DNA from: Marsupella aquatica
Lineage: Eukaryota > Marchantiophyta
DNA: 64,000 nucleotides
Assembly: GCA_973895155.1 (NCBI GenBank)
Contig: OZ316892.1
Location: 5,890,001 to 5,954,000 of the forward strand
Direction: 5' to 3'
A program made the translations under genes and the position numbers. Every line of letters begins with the position of its first letter. Position 1 is the stretch's first letter. Below the pieces are notes generated by a model. The model was not told the DNA's origin. It ran no database searches and was given only the letters and a program-made list of their open reading frames with translations. Below are positions 34,415-43,543 of the stretch, piece after piece.

Positions 34415-37400
34415 ATGTCGACTGTTGTAGATTTCTCCAAGGAGGACTTCGCTGAGTACAACCTTGCAACCGTTGGCGAAGAGCTCCAGACCCATCTAGA
34501 CTCAGCACATCAGATCCATCGCACCATTAAACGTAATTCTTCATCTTTGTTCTGTTCAGGTTTAACTCGAGATCGTCTCGAGCTTCAATTGGTCCACTTG
34601 TTTTTGGATTCCTTGGATGCCGTTGAGGCTCGAGATCATCTCGAGCCTATTGATGTTTTCTCCAATACTTTGTTTCAAAAGTTGTGATCTATTAATTGAT
34701 TTTGCATTTGATGTAAGTGGCATGAGGCTCGAGATCGTCTCGAGCCAATATGCAATTCCTGCATGTGACCTAGTGAGATTTCTTCAAGTTGGAAACCCTT
34801 ACCCTTCAAAATTGAACATCATATCCAAAATATCTAAAATTTCCTTCCTTTAGGGACTTCTGTGCCCTCCAACTCGTTCTGATCATTGACATCCGAACGG
34901 GTTTGTGGGTATCAGAAGTTAATGGAGAAAGTGGATTTTTTATCGTTGATTGAATATGATGTTAATTGTTGAATATGATATTCAGATCACTCATTTGATA
35001 TGTTAGGCTCGAGATCGTCTCGAGCCGAATATATCCCACACCGTCTTCCCTTATGTTCATTCGTCTCCCTTGGCCAATTTCTTCCAGTTGGAAGGACTCC
35101 TTGTTGTCTACTTCAATTACTAATATCCTTTTCAATGTGATCCAAGCTTGCCTTTTGGACCAGTTGGAATAAAGCCTCAACTGATATATATATGGATCGA
35201 GATCATCTCGAGCCCTTATCTTTTTCTTTTAAATAGATGGTGGCTTGAGATCATCTCGAGCCTATTGTGTTTCCTGGGATTCTTGGGTTTGAAATCTCTT
35301 TTTAAATTCCACGGATGAAATGGCATTGGAACATGTCTGAATAGTAAACTGAAGATCGAGATCATCTCGAGTCACCTATTTGTTTCTTGGTTTTGTAGTA
35401 CATGTTCCTGACAATTGCTACATTTTTGCTATACCAGGTGCGAAATTGGGATCGCCTAATTTGGTAGTCGAAGATGAACATGCAATTGAGATTTCCTGCC
35501 CTGGACAGAGTTTATTTGGATTTTGTTGGGCCATTGAGCTTGCTGAAACTGAAGACATGGAAGGAACTATTATTTGTGTGAAGACGAGGTCTCCATCAGT
35601 CGATCCTCTGGTGTGCAGCCTTCTAGGGCCTGTTGTTTCTATTGTGACGAGTAACGGTAAGGACATGGTTTTGACGGTGGAGAACCACGAAACAGGGAAG
35701 TGGGCTCTAATTAGACTTCACGCCAAAAACTACTCTTGCGATCTTAACATTGAACGTGCAGCCAGGAAACAACTGAGCGTGATATCAATGGGTTTCTTCC
35801 CCGAGGATTTTACTACAAGTAATTTGCTAGAAGATACTCCTATATCTAGAGCGGACATAATTTTTGGATTCCTTTATTGTCGGAAGTATGGGCTTGATTG
35901 CGATGATGCATTCACGACTCCTTTCACGTGGAAGGTTTTGAGACTAATGTTGGAATCCAAATTGGGGGAGTTTGAATCTATATCCCCTGATTTTGTGTTT
36001 GGAGCCGGAGAATTTGACCAGGATGCTTGTAAAAAGTGGGTGTTGTCTCATCGGAGACAAACAGGTAAAGTGAAATCCGTAGCTGCAGGAGACAAGACCT
36101 CCGGTTCGGACAAAAAGGAAGCGAAGGTGTCTCAAAAGAGGAAGAGGGTTGACAAACCCGAAATCAAATCGAAGAAGGCTCATCCACCAAAAAAGTCCGC
36201 ATCGCCCAAGGTAGATCTTATTCCGGCATCTTCCTCGGGTGTGAATGCACATACCGATGATGATGGCACTCCAAGAGATGCTCTGGGAGAAAAGAGCGTT
36301 AAGGAAGGAGCCGAAGTTCTTAAGGAGATTGAGGAGTATTACACATTTGGCATGAATGAAACTTTTGACATTCTTGTCACCAGTATAGATTCGCCATCTG
36401 CAGTTTTGGTTTATAGGATGTTCAATAAAGACCATGCCATGGAGGTCGCAAAATCCATGGTTCGAAACCCTGGAATGGTACCAGCTGTGGCGGATTTAAT
36501 TCCGTATTCAAGAGAGAGTTTCCAGTTGCTCCATTATGAGAATACTGCTGAGGATCGAAAGGAGTTTGAGTGGGGTGTTAAGAATAAGAAGGTGCAGTTC
36601 CTTGCAATCAGTGGACAACACTCGGCAAAAGCAGCTGTTTGGATCATAGGTTGGGCTAAGAGCGATGCAAAGTTGAAGGAGGTTGCGAAGAGTCTGCAAT
36701 ATCGAAAGTCATGAATTCTTTCGGACAGAACTCCAAGGACAATACTTGCTCAACACTCACAAAGGGCAAATGCTGTTAATAAGACAATGGAGTATGAGTC
36801 CTGTTTTCTTGATACTATGGTCCATGCGCGTCGACAGTTTGACGAGTGTGGCCGTCCGGAGAGACCCGTGATTGGGTCCAATAGACTAACGGATCATCAA
36901 AAGTTCCAGGTATATTTGAACTCAAATCCACTTCGAGCTCGAGATTGTCTCGAGCCTCGAGGTCAAGTTTCTGTATTTGATTTATCTTCATGTATTCCCC
37001 ATAAATTTTACCATAGTTCCTTAATTCTACCTCGAGATCGTCTCGAGCCTCAGATTTGTTTTGTACTGTTTGGACCAGGATTTTATGGCCCTTGCCAAAA
37101 TAACGACTGGAAAATCCGAACTGAGGAATATTTTTTGGTTGTTGTTTTCGGATGAGAACCTCTTCCGAACTTGGAGACAAATGTGCATCGATTGGGTCAA
37201 GGGACTTCTTCCGGATGGTCTAGGGGAGTTAGGTTCAAAAATAAACGGGAAAGCCCGGACAACAAAAATGATTACGCCGGCATTGTTTAGATGCTTTGAA
37301 GGAGACCTGAGTAATGACGACATTCTGAAAGTTTTTACTGCCGTTCAACAACAGAAGGTTTTATTGAAGAAAGACGGTCGTATTCGACAACGGCAGTGGA

Positions 37401-38905
37401 CAGATGCCGAAATTTTTGTCTTGCTGGAGTATTGCTTGCAGATGGCAAACTCGACGGAGGTCTTAGTAATCTTTTTTGTCCGTCAAGGCCCATTGATAGG
37501 CCAGATTTAGAGTGCCTTTGAAAAGATTCGTCGTGAGAAGAAAGTGCACACAAAGCTGGAATACGGGAGCTACTACCGTGATCAGGTGCCCAAGGAGGAG
37601 GGAGATTTTCTCATTGGAGCTCGGGACTCAATCATCTTTGGGGGAATTTGTTGTGAAGAGGAACCAGACTGGTCCCAAATTTTCTTTGATGACTTTTATG
37701 CGTTCTGGAACTACAGTGAGAAGTGGGACAAAGACTTCACAGTCTTGCCTTTGAAGGCCCCTACTGGGAACAACAAAGACCAATCAAAGGGGAAAGAGAA
37801 GCTCGATGAATCCACTGTTGATGTCGAAGTTTTGGAGAAGATGGCCCCATCTTATGAGATGGTCGGTCGGCGTGGTGGCTTTGTAAATCCGAGAGCAAAG
37901 CCTTTGCGAATGACAAAGCGTCTTGTTGATTATTTCTCGTGCCCAGGTCATACAGTGTTGGATTTCTTCTCTGGAGGACAGACATTGAAAGCTTGTGTCA
38001 TTCTTGGTCGGGATTGTTTTGTGTATTCGGACACAGCTCAAGAGATGGAATTCACTGAAGCCTTTGCTCAGCTCCTTCATGACAACAAGCAAGTTTTATA
38101 TGTGCCACCCAAGGAGCCGTTGCCATCTGAGGAAATTACTGCTGGTCCCCTCGTTCTTATAGAAGAGGCGGCCGCAGACATAGCTCCAGTGGAAGCCAGT
38201 GTTTATGAGGAAGTATTTGCGGAGAATTTAGAGCATCGCAAAATGGAGGGCCCAAAAATTACAAGCTACATGGAAGAGGAGGGTGAAATACTCCCTGAAT
38301 TTGGAAATGATGCTCGAGATGATCTTGATGTTCCAAGTGTTCCTTCATCGGGTGGCCTTGGGGATGCACAACGTGAACAACAGTCTTCAACCTTGGATGT
38401 TGGCTGGGAATCCACCCTGCAGGATGCAGTTAGCCAACCAATTCCAAGCCCTCCTCAACTGGATGAGATTTTCTCTACTAAGAAAGCTAGTGGCTTCCAT
38501 ACTCCCCCTCAGGACGAGGCAGGTGCATCGTCCTCTCCCTTAGACCAAATGTTTTGCGCTTCAGAGAATAAGCTTGTTTTCACAGATTCTTCTACTGGAA
38601 GCCCCGTAATTCTCCCTTTTGTTAGGAAACCGGGGACTGAAATCGGTAGAACTGGTTACAAATCACTCAAAGCAAGTGCTACTCATTATGTTTGGACTGA
38701 TGGACCGTCAAAAGGTCAACAAGTCTCTATAGAGCAGTCTGAGAAGATTATTCGATCTAGAAAGTATAGGATGGATAAGTTCAAATTAGTGCCAGTTTGG
38801 TCTGAGCCAGCTCTTGTTGAGACCCTTCCCGGAGGGATAAATTTGGACATCCAAAACCAACTAGGAGATAACCTTCTAGATGAATTTGGGTCTTTCAGCA
38901 CGTGA
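34415..38905 (+). pseudogene. ParB-like domain fused to DNA N4/N6-methyltransferase-like domain (two in-frame stops)
   Basis: Three exons in matching phase (34415-34532, 35399-36909, 37079-38905) encode about 1,151 residues. In-frame stops stand at 36712-36714 (TGA, plausibly from CGA) and 37508-37510 (TAG, plausibly from CAG); flanking sequence stays protein-like in the same frame. Order: an unrecognised N-terminal region (to about 260); a Lys-rich linker (KRKRVDKPEIKSKKAHPPKK); a ParB/sulfiredoxin-like domain with FDILVTSIDSP and FLAISGQHSAKAA; a helical region; then a methyltransferase-like segment, PLRMTKRLVDYFSCPGHTVL followed by DFFSGGQTLKACVILGRDC. The latter matches the SAM-binding motif I (DpFsGsGtt) and following strand of N4/N6 methylases. 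I cannot find the catalytic DPPY/SPPY motif, so activity is uncertain. The C-terminus is disordered. ParB-methylase pairings are familiar from phages and bacteria, so an old transfer into the element is possible. Confidence 0.65.
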
Positions 38906-38959
38906 GGTTGAAACCCAAGTTAGTTTGAACTGTCCGGAAATTCAGCCGTCTAAATTATT

Positions 38960-40232
38960 ATGTCTACCTTCACAGAAATAGGCGGGCCCTTACCAATTGT
39001 GGAGTGCGTCGACAATAATCTCCGAAGATGTCCTAAATATTCTTCAACTACTGACCTTCCACAAACAACAGGTATGATGTTGACTGTTGTTCATTCACTT
39101 GTGATGCTCGAGATCGTCTCGAGCATTCCTTTGTTTTATCTCCCACAATTCTAACGTTGGTGTTCGTACTTTGCAGGACCCTTGCCTCCACTTCACGGTC
39201 CGATCAGACGGAAGCTATTGATTCTTGACCTCAACAAAATGTGTTGGGATTCTGTCAAAACGCCAAGTTCCGGACCGCGCCGTAGTGCGACAAGTGTCAA
39301 TGGTGTCCACTGGGGGAGACGTGGAGGGTTTAACTTTATGTATGTTGAGCGACCCCATCTTCACGAGTTCTTAATCGCAGCTTTTTCATTATTTGATGTT
39401 GCCATTTGGACTTGTGCAAGGAAACCCAGGACGGATGAAATGATTCATTTGATCTTCAATCAAGAAGAGAGAGCAATTCAAGTTTATTCTCACTCAAGAA
39501 GATACATTCGATACTGGAATCCAGAGGCCTGACATTACCGATGGGAAGGCAAATATTCTTTTGAAGGATTTGAGGGTTGTTTGGAAACGTTATGGTGGAT
39601 TATACGACGAAACTAATACACTCCTTCTTGATGACACTCCAATGAAGGCGTTTGCAAATCCAGAGAATTGTGGGTTGTTTCCTTCCTCATTTTCGCATCA
39701 CTCCACGGATGATACATTCTTTCCAGAAATACTGTGGCCTCTGCTCAAGAAATTGTATCATGCCTTTAATCTTCAGCACTATCTTTTTATCAATCATCCA
39801 AAGTGGTCTATGATCAATGTTTTATCGGACAGGGATCAACAGGCTGCCATTTATGCTCTGTTGTCGGAGAGGTGGGGTAGTATGGTATGGGTTCCCAATG
39901 TTATCCATACAGTCTTGGATGTTACAGCGGACGAAATTCCCTGGGATATCAAAAATGAAGTGCAACAATTACCACCAATGGAGGAATTGACGGAGGAGGC
40001 GATCAACGACCTTGCAAAGACATTAATTGGATATCAGGACACAGGACCCTACAGAGACAATCATCGGGGATTTGTTTTGGAAGTCTTGAGGTGTAGGGAC
40101 CTCACAACAAAGTTCTGGAATAGAAAGCCTCTCAATTTCTGTAATCGCGATATGAAATATGACCCGTCAGGGTCTAGGTTTACTTGCTCAAATGAATTCT
40201 GTGGGGTGGAGGAGCATGAGATTTGGGTCTAG
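38960..40232 (+). pseudogene. FCP1/NIF-type HAD phosphatase-like protein (one frameshift)
   Basis: Exon 1 (38960-39071) joins exon 2 (39177-40232) in phase; the intron holds one palindrome. The product would be about 388 residues. RRKLLILDLNKMCWD is the HAD motif I of FCP1-like proteins with the second Asp replaced by Asn, a variant known from plant FCP1-like paralogues. VERPHLHEFLIAAFSLFDVAIWTCARK is the following NIF block, and NTLLLDDTPMKAFANP carries the distal DD motif. Between them, at about 39455-39480, one extra base shifts the frame; the expected TQEDTFDTG segment is read only in the other frame. The C-terminal ~130 residues are unknown to me and end with a Cys pair (FTCSNEFCG). Such enzymes dephosphorylate RNA polymerase II CTD; with the Asn change and the frameshift, activity here is doubtful. 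Confidence 0.75.
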
Positions 40233-40580
40233 ATTATCTCGACCCTACACTGAACAGTTACGATGTGAGTTGTACATATACATATTCTTACTCGAAAAAA
40301 GAGTGAAGCTATGCGTAGTATCCATTTGAGTCTAGATGTTGTTGATCCTCATTTACTTGTAGATATGTTCTCAGAAAAAGGTTATTTGGGTCTAGACCCT
40401 ATACAAAGGGAATAGCTAGAGATATAGATTCAACAACGGGTCAAAATTATGTGGACCCTACATTTGGGTCGAGATAATCTTGACATAGATTTTTACATAG
40501 TAATTGATATACATTCAACAACCGGTCAAAACCATCTAGAGCCTGCATTGGGGCAGACGTGGTCTCGACCCTGTAAAAAT
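40225..40580. repeat. degenerate palindrome relatives at the gene 3' end
   Basis: gggtctagattatctcgaccc (40225-40245), gggtctagaccc (40389-40400), gggtcgagataatcttgac (40467-40485), and gggcagacgtggtctcgaccc (40551-40571) keep part of the symmetry of the CTCGAG palindromes with a gggtc...gaccc outer arm. They look like decayed or divergent family members around the phosphatase terminator. Confidence 0.6.
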
Positions 40581-40599
40581 AGGTTTTTTACTTTTATAA

Positions 40600-40913
40600 T
40601 ACATCACCGGTTTACCTTCCGTGTTACTTTGTGTAACTTGGTTATCAGGGTCATTTCAATTTATTATATTGTCTTATTCTATTTTTTCATTGTTTATATT
40701 GTATATAATAAGAACACTTTAATGTCTTTTAATTAATAAGTATTAATAATTGATAACTGAATTATTTAATTAATAATTTGGGCATTAGAATTGTAATTTT
40801 AGACCTCAAAAAGTGTATATTTGGCCACTAAAATGTATGCTTTTGGGGAACAAGTTATAGAACTTTTGGGGGTAAAATAAGAAATTTGAAGGTCAACTTC
40901 TGGACTAGAGAAA
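40600..40913. other. AT-rich spacer
   Basis: No gene is seen. It contains one diverged copy of the ttgggca...ttgtaattt subterminal word that is tandemly repeated at 28490-28585. Confidence 0.5.
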
Positions 40914-40932
40914 TTCCAGTTTTAATGAATAG
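40914..40932 (-). repeat. 19-bp inverted repeat, right copy
   Basis: ttccagttttaatgaatag is the exact reverse complement of 28437-28455. Beyond it (40933 onward) the GC-rich subterminal repeats begin, mirroring the left side. Confidence 0.8.
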
Positions 40933-40934
40933 GG

Positions 40935-41345
40935 TGATATAGGTGCGCTACTGTCTGTGGTTGAAGGAGTGTGCTACGTTCCTTCTTGCTGAAATGATAG
41001 GAAAGTTTATGTGATTGCTGTGTTGTTGCTCAAACAGGGAGTGCGGGCGGGAGTGTGGCTGTTGCAAGTGCTGCGTTGCAGCTGCTCAAACAAGAGGTGG
41101 GTGCGGGGAGTGTGGCATTGCTACTTGCTGAAACGGAAGCTGCTACCAGGTTGCTGAAATGGAAGCTGCATGCTAGCTTGCTGAAACGGGAGCGAGAGTG
41201 CTGCGTTGCTGCTCTCTCTCAATGCTTGCTCAAACAGGAGTGCCAGGGCTGCTGCCAGCATTGCTATGTACCTTGCTCAACCGGGAGGTGGGCGCTTCCT
41301 GCTTTGATGATCGTGCTTGGTTGCTTGCTATTGTTTCATGCTCGT
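40935..41345. repeat. right subterminal repeats of the nested element
   Basis: Irregular repeats built from tgctgaaacggaagctgct, tgctcaaacaggagtgc and gcttgctattgtttcatgct. Composition and position mirror 27745-28440, although the repeat unit differs. The open frame over 41055-41453 is a by-product. Confidence 0.75.
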
Positions 41346-41371
41346 GCTTGCTTGCTATTGTTTGAAGCCCA

Positions 41372-41745
41372 TGCCAGAAGACACCTCCCACATTCCCTCC
41401 GACCTGCAGTGTTTCTTTACCCAACTCAGGTCCGTTACTCAAATCAAATTTAATGATTCCATATCTGCTAGATTGGCTGTCAACTGCAGCTGAACGAGTA
41501 GCTGTGTAGATGTATCGGGTCTTCTTGCCAATATAATTCTTGTTAATCGCGGGATATTCAGTATCGAACTCCCCCAGCCTTTTGTCCGTAGTCTCTCCAG
41601 TCTTCCAGTTGATCTGATACTCATGCAATCGCGGGCAAGCGTCAGTGATCCGAAGCAGATCCGCTGTTGGCGTTCGGCACGTAACTAAAACGATTTCATC
41701 TCCTTCCTGCCATCCATTTGCGACGTGGAAATTGATGGCTGAAGG
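41372..41745 (-). pseudogene. carotenoid cleavage dioxygenase (CCD1/NCED-like) gene fragment
   Basis: The minus strand encodes about 124 residues without a stop: INFHVANGWQEGDEIVLVTC, then LHEYQINWKTGETTDKRL, FDTEYPAINKNYIGKKTRYIY, YGIIKFDLSNGPELGKETLQ and VGGNVGGVF. These match, in order, the conserved blocks of plant CCD1/NCED enzymes (N.WEE.DE.VL.TCR; PRIN..Y.GKK.RY.Y; GIIKFDL; EVGGN). The full enzyme has over 500 residues, so this is an internal piece. It stops abruptly at about 41372, where the nested element's repeats begin, and at about 41745, where a plus-strand frame starts. It is either a captured gene fragment or part of a disrupted CCD gene; no continuing part was found near 27.7 kb. 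Confidence 0.75.
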
Positions 41746-42271
41746 AAAGTCGGACGGATACTATAGTACTGGCAAGAGAAAAGTGCAAGAAGCCAATCCT
41801 AACTCATGTTTTGTTGATGTTGGCACTGATTGTGCAATTGCATTTGAGTCTGATGATAATCCTGCTCCAAGTACTAGATCTGGAAAAAGAAAGGGAGTAA
41901 AGAATAAGGCTATGGAGGAGGCAATCTCAGCAGGTAAGAAATATTTTTGGTTGGGTCGGATTGTCCAAATGAGACAAAAGTATGGTAGTAGGTGGGGCAA
42001 TTGTCGGTCACCAATTGATTTGATGGATAGGCCAACTCCACTCGCAGGGCAATCAGGTAGCATTTGTGAACTGTTGTTAAATTGGTATAGTCCTATTGGT
42101 AAAAGCAAAAGTGAATTCAGATATGATACCACTGATTTGAAATGGATGGATATTGAAATGGTCATTGCTAGTGTTAGTTTAACCATGAAAGAAGGGGTTA
42201 TGGATCGTATCTATGTGTTGGATCTAATAGATGGACTTGCATTGGATCAATATCTTCAAACAATGGTATGA
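41735..42271 (+). CDS. hypothetical element-associated protein, 178 residues
   Basis: An open frame runs from ATG 41735 to the stop at 42269-42271. It contains two basic segments (GKRKVQ, RSGKRKGVKNK), an aromatic middle (YFWLGRIVQMRQKYGSRWGN) and no membrane segment. Codon use looks protein-like. I recognise no family. Its start overlaps the end of the dioxygenase fragment on the other strand. It may be cargo or the relic of a transposon accessory protein. Confidence 0.4.
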   Translation: MAEGKSDGYYSTGKRKVQEANPNSCFVDVGTDCAIAFESDDNPAPSTRSGKRKGVKNKAMEEAISAGKKYFWLGRIVQMRQKYGSRWGNCRSPIDLMDRPTPLAGQSGSICELLLNWYSPIGKSKSEFRYDTTDLKWMDIEMVIASVSLTMKEGVMDRIYVLDLIDGLALDQYLQTMV

Positions 42272-42357
42272 ATGTCATGCTATTATTTAGTTTTTGAGAG
42301 TCTGTATATATATTTTGTTTTGTTAATATTAGTGGGTGTAGTGGGATAGGATAGGGG

Positions 42358-42416
42358 GTGACGGATTGGCAACTTGAGATCCTTTCTCAATTAGGGGTTC
42401 AATTCCCCTCCGTCAC
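42358..42416 (+). tRNA. tRNA-like fold lacking a normal D arm (pseudo-tRNA)
   Basis: GTGACGG (42358-42364) pairs with CCGTCAC (42410-42416). TTGAG/CTCAA (42374-42378, 42386-42390) forms a 5-bp stem with the 7-base loop ATCCTTT. AGGGG/CCCCT (42393-42397, 42405-42409) forms a 5-bp stem with loop TTCAATT, the standard T-arm. Only nine bases (ATTGGCAAC) replace the D arm and the variable loop is two bases. The apparent anticodon would be CCT (Arg). It is more likely a truncated tRNA pseudogene or tRNA-derived SINE head than a working tRNA. Confidence 0.4.
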
Positions 42417-42799
42417 ATGTTACATCTCTCAACAGAAGTTTTAAATGGAGTATGGATGGAGCATGGGATTGGTGATCAATGGGTGGAATGGATTATTCAT
42501 GTTGTGACCTTAAAGGCCATCGCACTTATGCACGTAAGGTTTATATTGGGATGACCTTTTAGGTACACTATAAATGATGCATTGAAATGATCAAAGTTTA
42601 AGGTCGAAAAAGGTGCAAGAACTGTTACAGGGCGTGCCATGTCTGACATACGACTTCACAAGGTACTGACATAGACTTATCTTTTCTTTCTAGGCATTTT
42701 TTATTGATATGTGACACTTTACTTCACAAATTATAGGGGCAATACAAATTGGATTTTAGACTCTTAGAAGAAAGAAAGAGGGAGAAAAAAAATTTCAAC

Positions 42800-43543
42800 T
42801 TAATAAGTATGGGGGTCTAGGCATGAAAACGTCGCAGGTGATGGGGGGGTCCTCCATATAGTGAGACCCCCGAGGTTCACATTTACGTTCTGAGAAATTG
42901 GTGGTTCCGTTTCGGGGCGCTCATCATTGTCTGAGCCTTCATCAACATACAATTCGCGGTGACCAGGCAGCCCACACGCAACTGTGCTCGGAGGCGAAAC
43001 ATTAGCTCTCTCCCCATAAATTGCATGCATACGCTCGAAATATGGGCAGATCTTCTCGTACTTGTCAGCGAGAGTAAGGCCCTGTCTCAACTCCGCTTCT
43101 ATCAATCCAGCCCCTGAGTCTCGCTTCATCGCCAGGGCCTCCTTGTACTTCTTAATGTACCGCTGAAACCTTTTCCCAAGATTATCTCCTGTGGTCACAA
43201 ATTTGGGGAAGCCGCTATCATGAAGGTCAATGAGCATTTTTTTGAACACGGTCTTCTTTGGCGGATGTCTACCAATGACAGATGGGCGGCTACTGGTGCC
43301 ATTCAACATAGCAAAATTCTCAGGGACTTCCAACCAATCAACAATGTGCGCGAGCAACAGCTTAATACGATTATCTCCACCTGAGGCCATTGTTGAAGCT
43401 GCTGTGACAATGTTGGCGTCGGAGTCGGGAGGCTGGGAATCACGAATGACAACTTCTGAAGGCGAGTACCGTGGTCGATGCGGGTAGGGGAAAAGATGAT
43501 GGATCACCAGAGGAATGTCCTGTGTGAACGCCATGTTTGCCAT
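42800..43543 (-). CDS. Myb/SANT-like DNA-binding protein of a Harbinger-type element
   Basis: From ATG 43541-43543 the frame gives 247 residues. Residues about 50-150 (DNRIKLLLAHIVDWLEVPEN ... KKTVFKKMLIDLH ... LGKRFQRYIKKYKEAL) have the helical, Trp/Phe-anchored, Lys/Arg-rich pattern of trihelix/Myb_DNA-bind_3 domains. LTLADKYEKICPYFERMHAIYG follows, a typical closing block of transposon-encoded SANT proteins. The C-terminus is acidic and then runs into Pro-rich sequence that may be intron read-through: a donor-like GTAAAT lies at about 42890. PIF/Harbinger elements use such a protein for DNA binding and nuclear import of the transposase, which fits the gene at 23517-25057. Confidence 0.65.
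   Translation of the reverse strand: MANMAFTQDIPLVIHHLFPYPHRPRYSPSEVVIRDSQPPDSDANIVTAASTMASGGDNRIKLLLAHIVDWLEVPENFAMLNGTSSRPSVIGRHPPKKTVFKKMLIDLHDSGFPKFVTTGDNLGKRFQRYIKKYKEALAMKRDSGAGLIEAELRQGLTLADKYEKICPYFERMHAIYGERANVSPPSTVACGLPGHRELYVDEGSDNDERPETEPPISQNVNVNLGGLTIWRTPPSPATFSCLDPHTY

Larger units (their letters stand above)
32944..39125. repeat. dispersed palindrome family CTCGAGAYSRTCTCGAG (17 copies)
   Basis: Core copies (17 bp) start at 32946, 33043 (imperfect), 33108, 33175, 33242, 33398, 33489 (CTCTAGAT-G-ATCTAGAG), 34566, 34629, 34728, 35008, 35196, 35244, 35355, 36938, 37031 and 39107. Many extend symmetrically: acc...ggt at the left, ggc...gcc in the middle, tgc...gca at 39107. The extensions differ between copies but stay complementary. 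All lie in introns, 5' regions or intergenic DNA of the nested element; one degenerate relative (38313-38329) is in coding sequence. They could be protein-binding sites, methylation targets or RNA hairpins. Confidence 0.9.
27700..41372. mobile_element. nested large element carrying transposase, ParB-methyltransferase and phosphatase genes
   Basis: Outer limits are approximate. Both sides carry GC-rich subterminal repeats rich in gctgct (about 27745-28440 and 40935-41345). Just inside these, the perfect 19-bp inverted repeat ctattcattaaaactggaa stands at 28437-28455 (+) and 40914-40932 (-), with further diverged symmetry beyond. In between are one minus-strand and two plus-strand genes diverging from a shared region at about 32.9-34.4 kb, all bearing the same palindromic motif. 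I did not find a convincing target-site duplication or exact termini. The enclosed DUF7869-type gene is the likely transposase. Confidence 0.6.

Noticed and set aside
34415-38905. Endogenised giant-virus segment as the origin of the methylase region
   Set aside because: No viral core gene (capsid, packaging ATPase, polymerase) is visible, the genes have introns, and a transposase and inverted repeats explain the unit better. Not fully excluded.
32944-39125. CTCGAG palindromes as a CRISPR array
   Set aside because: Spacing is irregular over 6 kb, copies lie in introns of a plant gene, and no cas gene is present.
28437-40932. Interpretation of the nested element as an LTR retrotransposon
   Set aside because: The matching sequences at the two sides are inverted, not direct, and no reverse transcriptase, integrase or gag-like gene is present.
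41055-41453. A 132-codon plus-strand frame
   Set aside because: It is a by-product of the right subterminal repeats and runs antisense into the dioxygenase fragment.
27210-42880. The shared word tcgggggtctcact at about 27212 (+) and 42866 (-) as element ends
   Set aside because: The match is only 14 bp and neither side shows a target-site duplication; it may be chance or a shared binding site.
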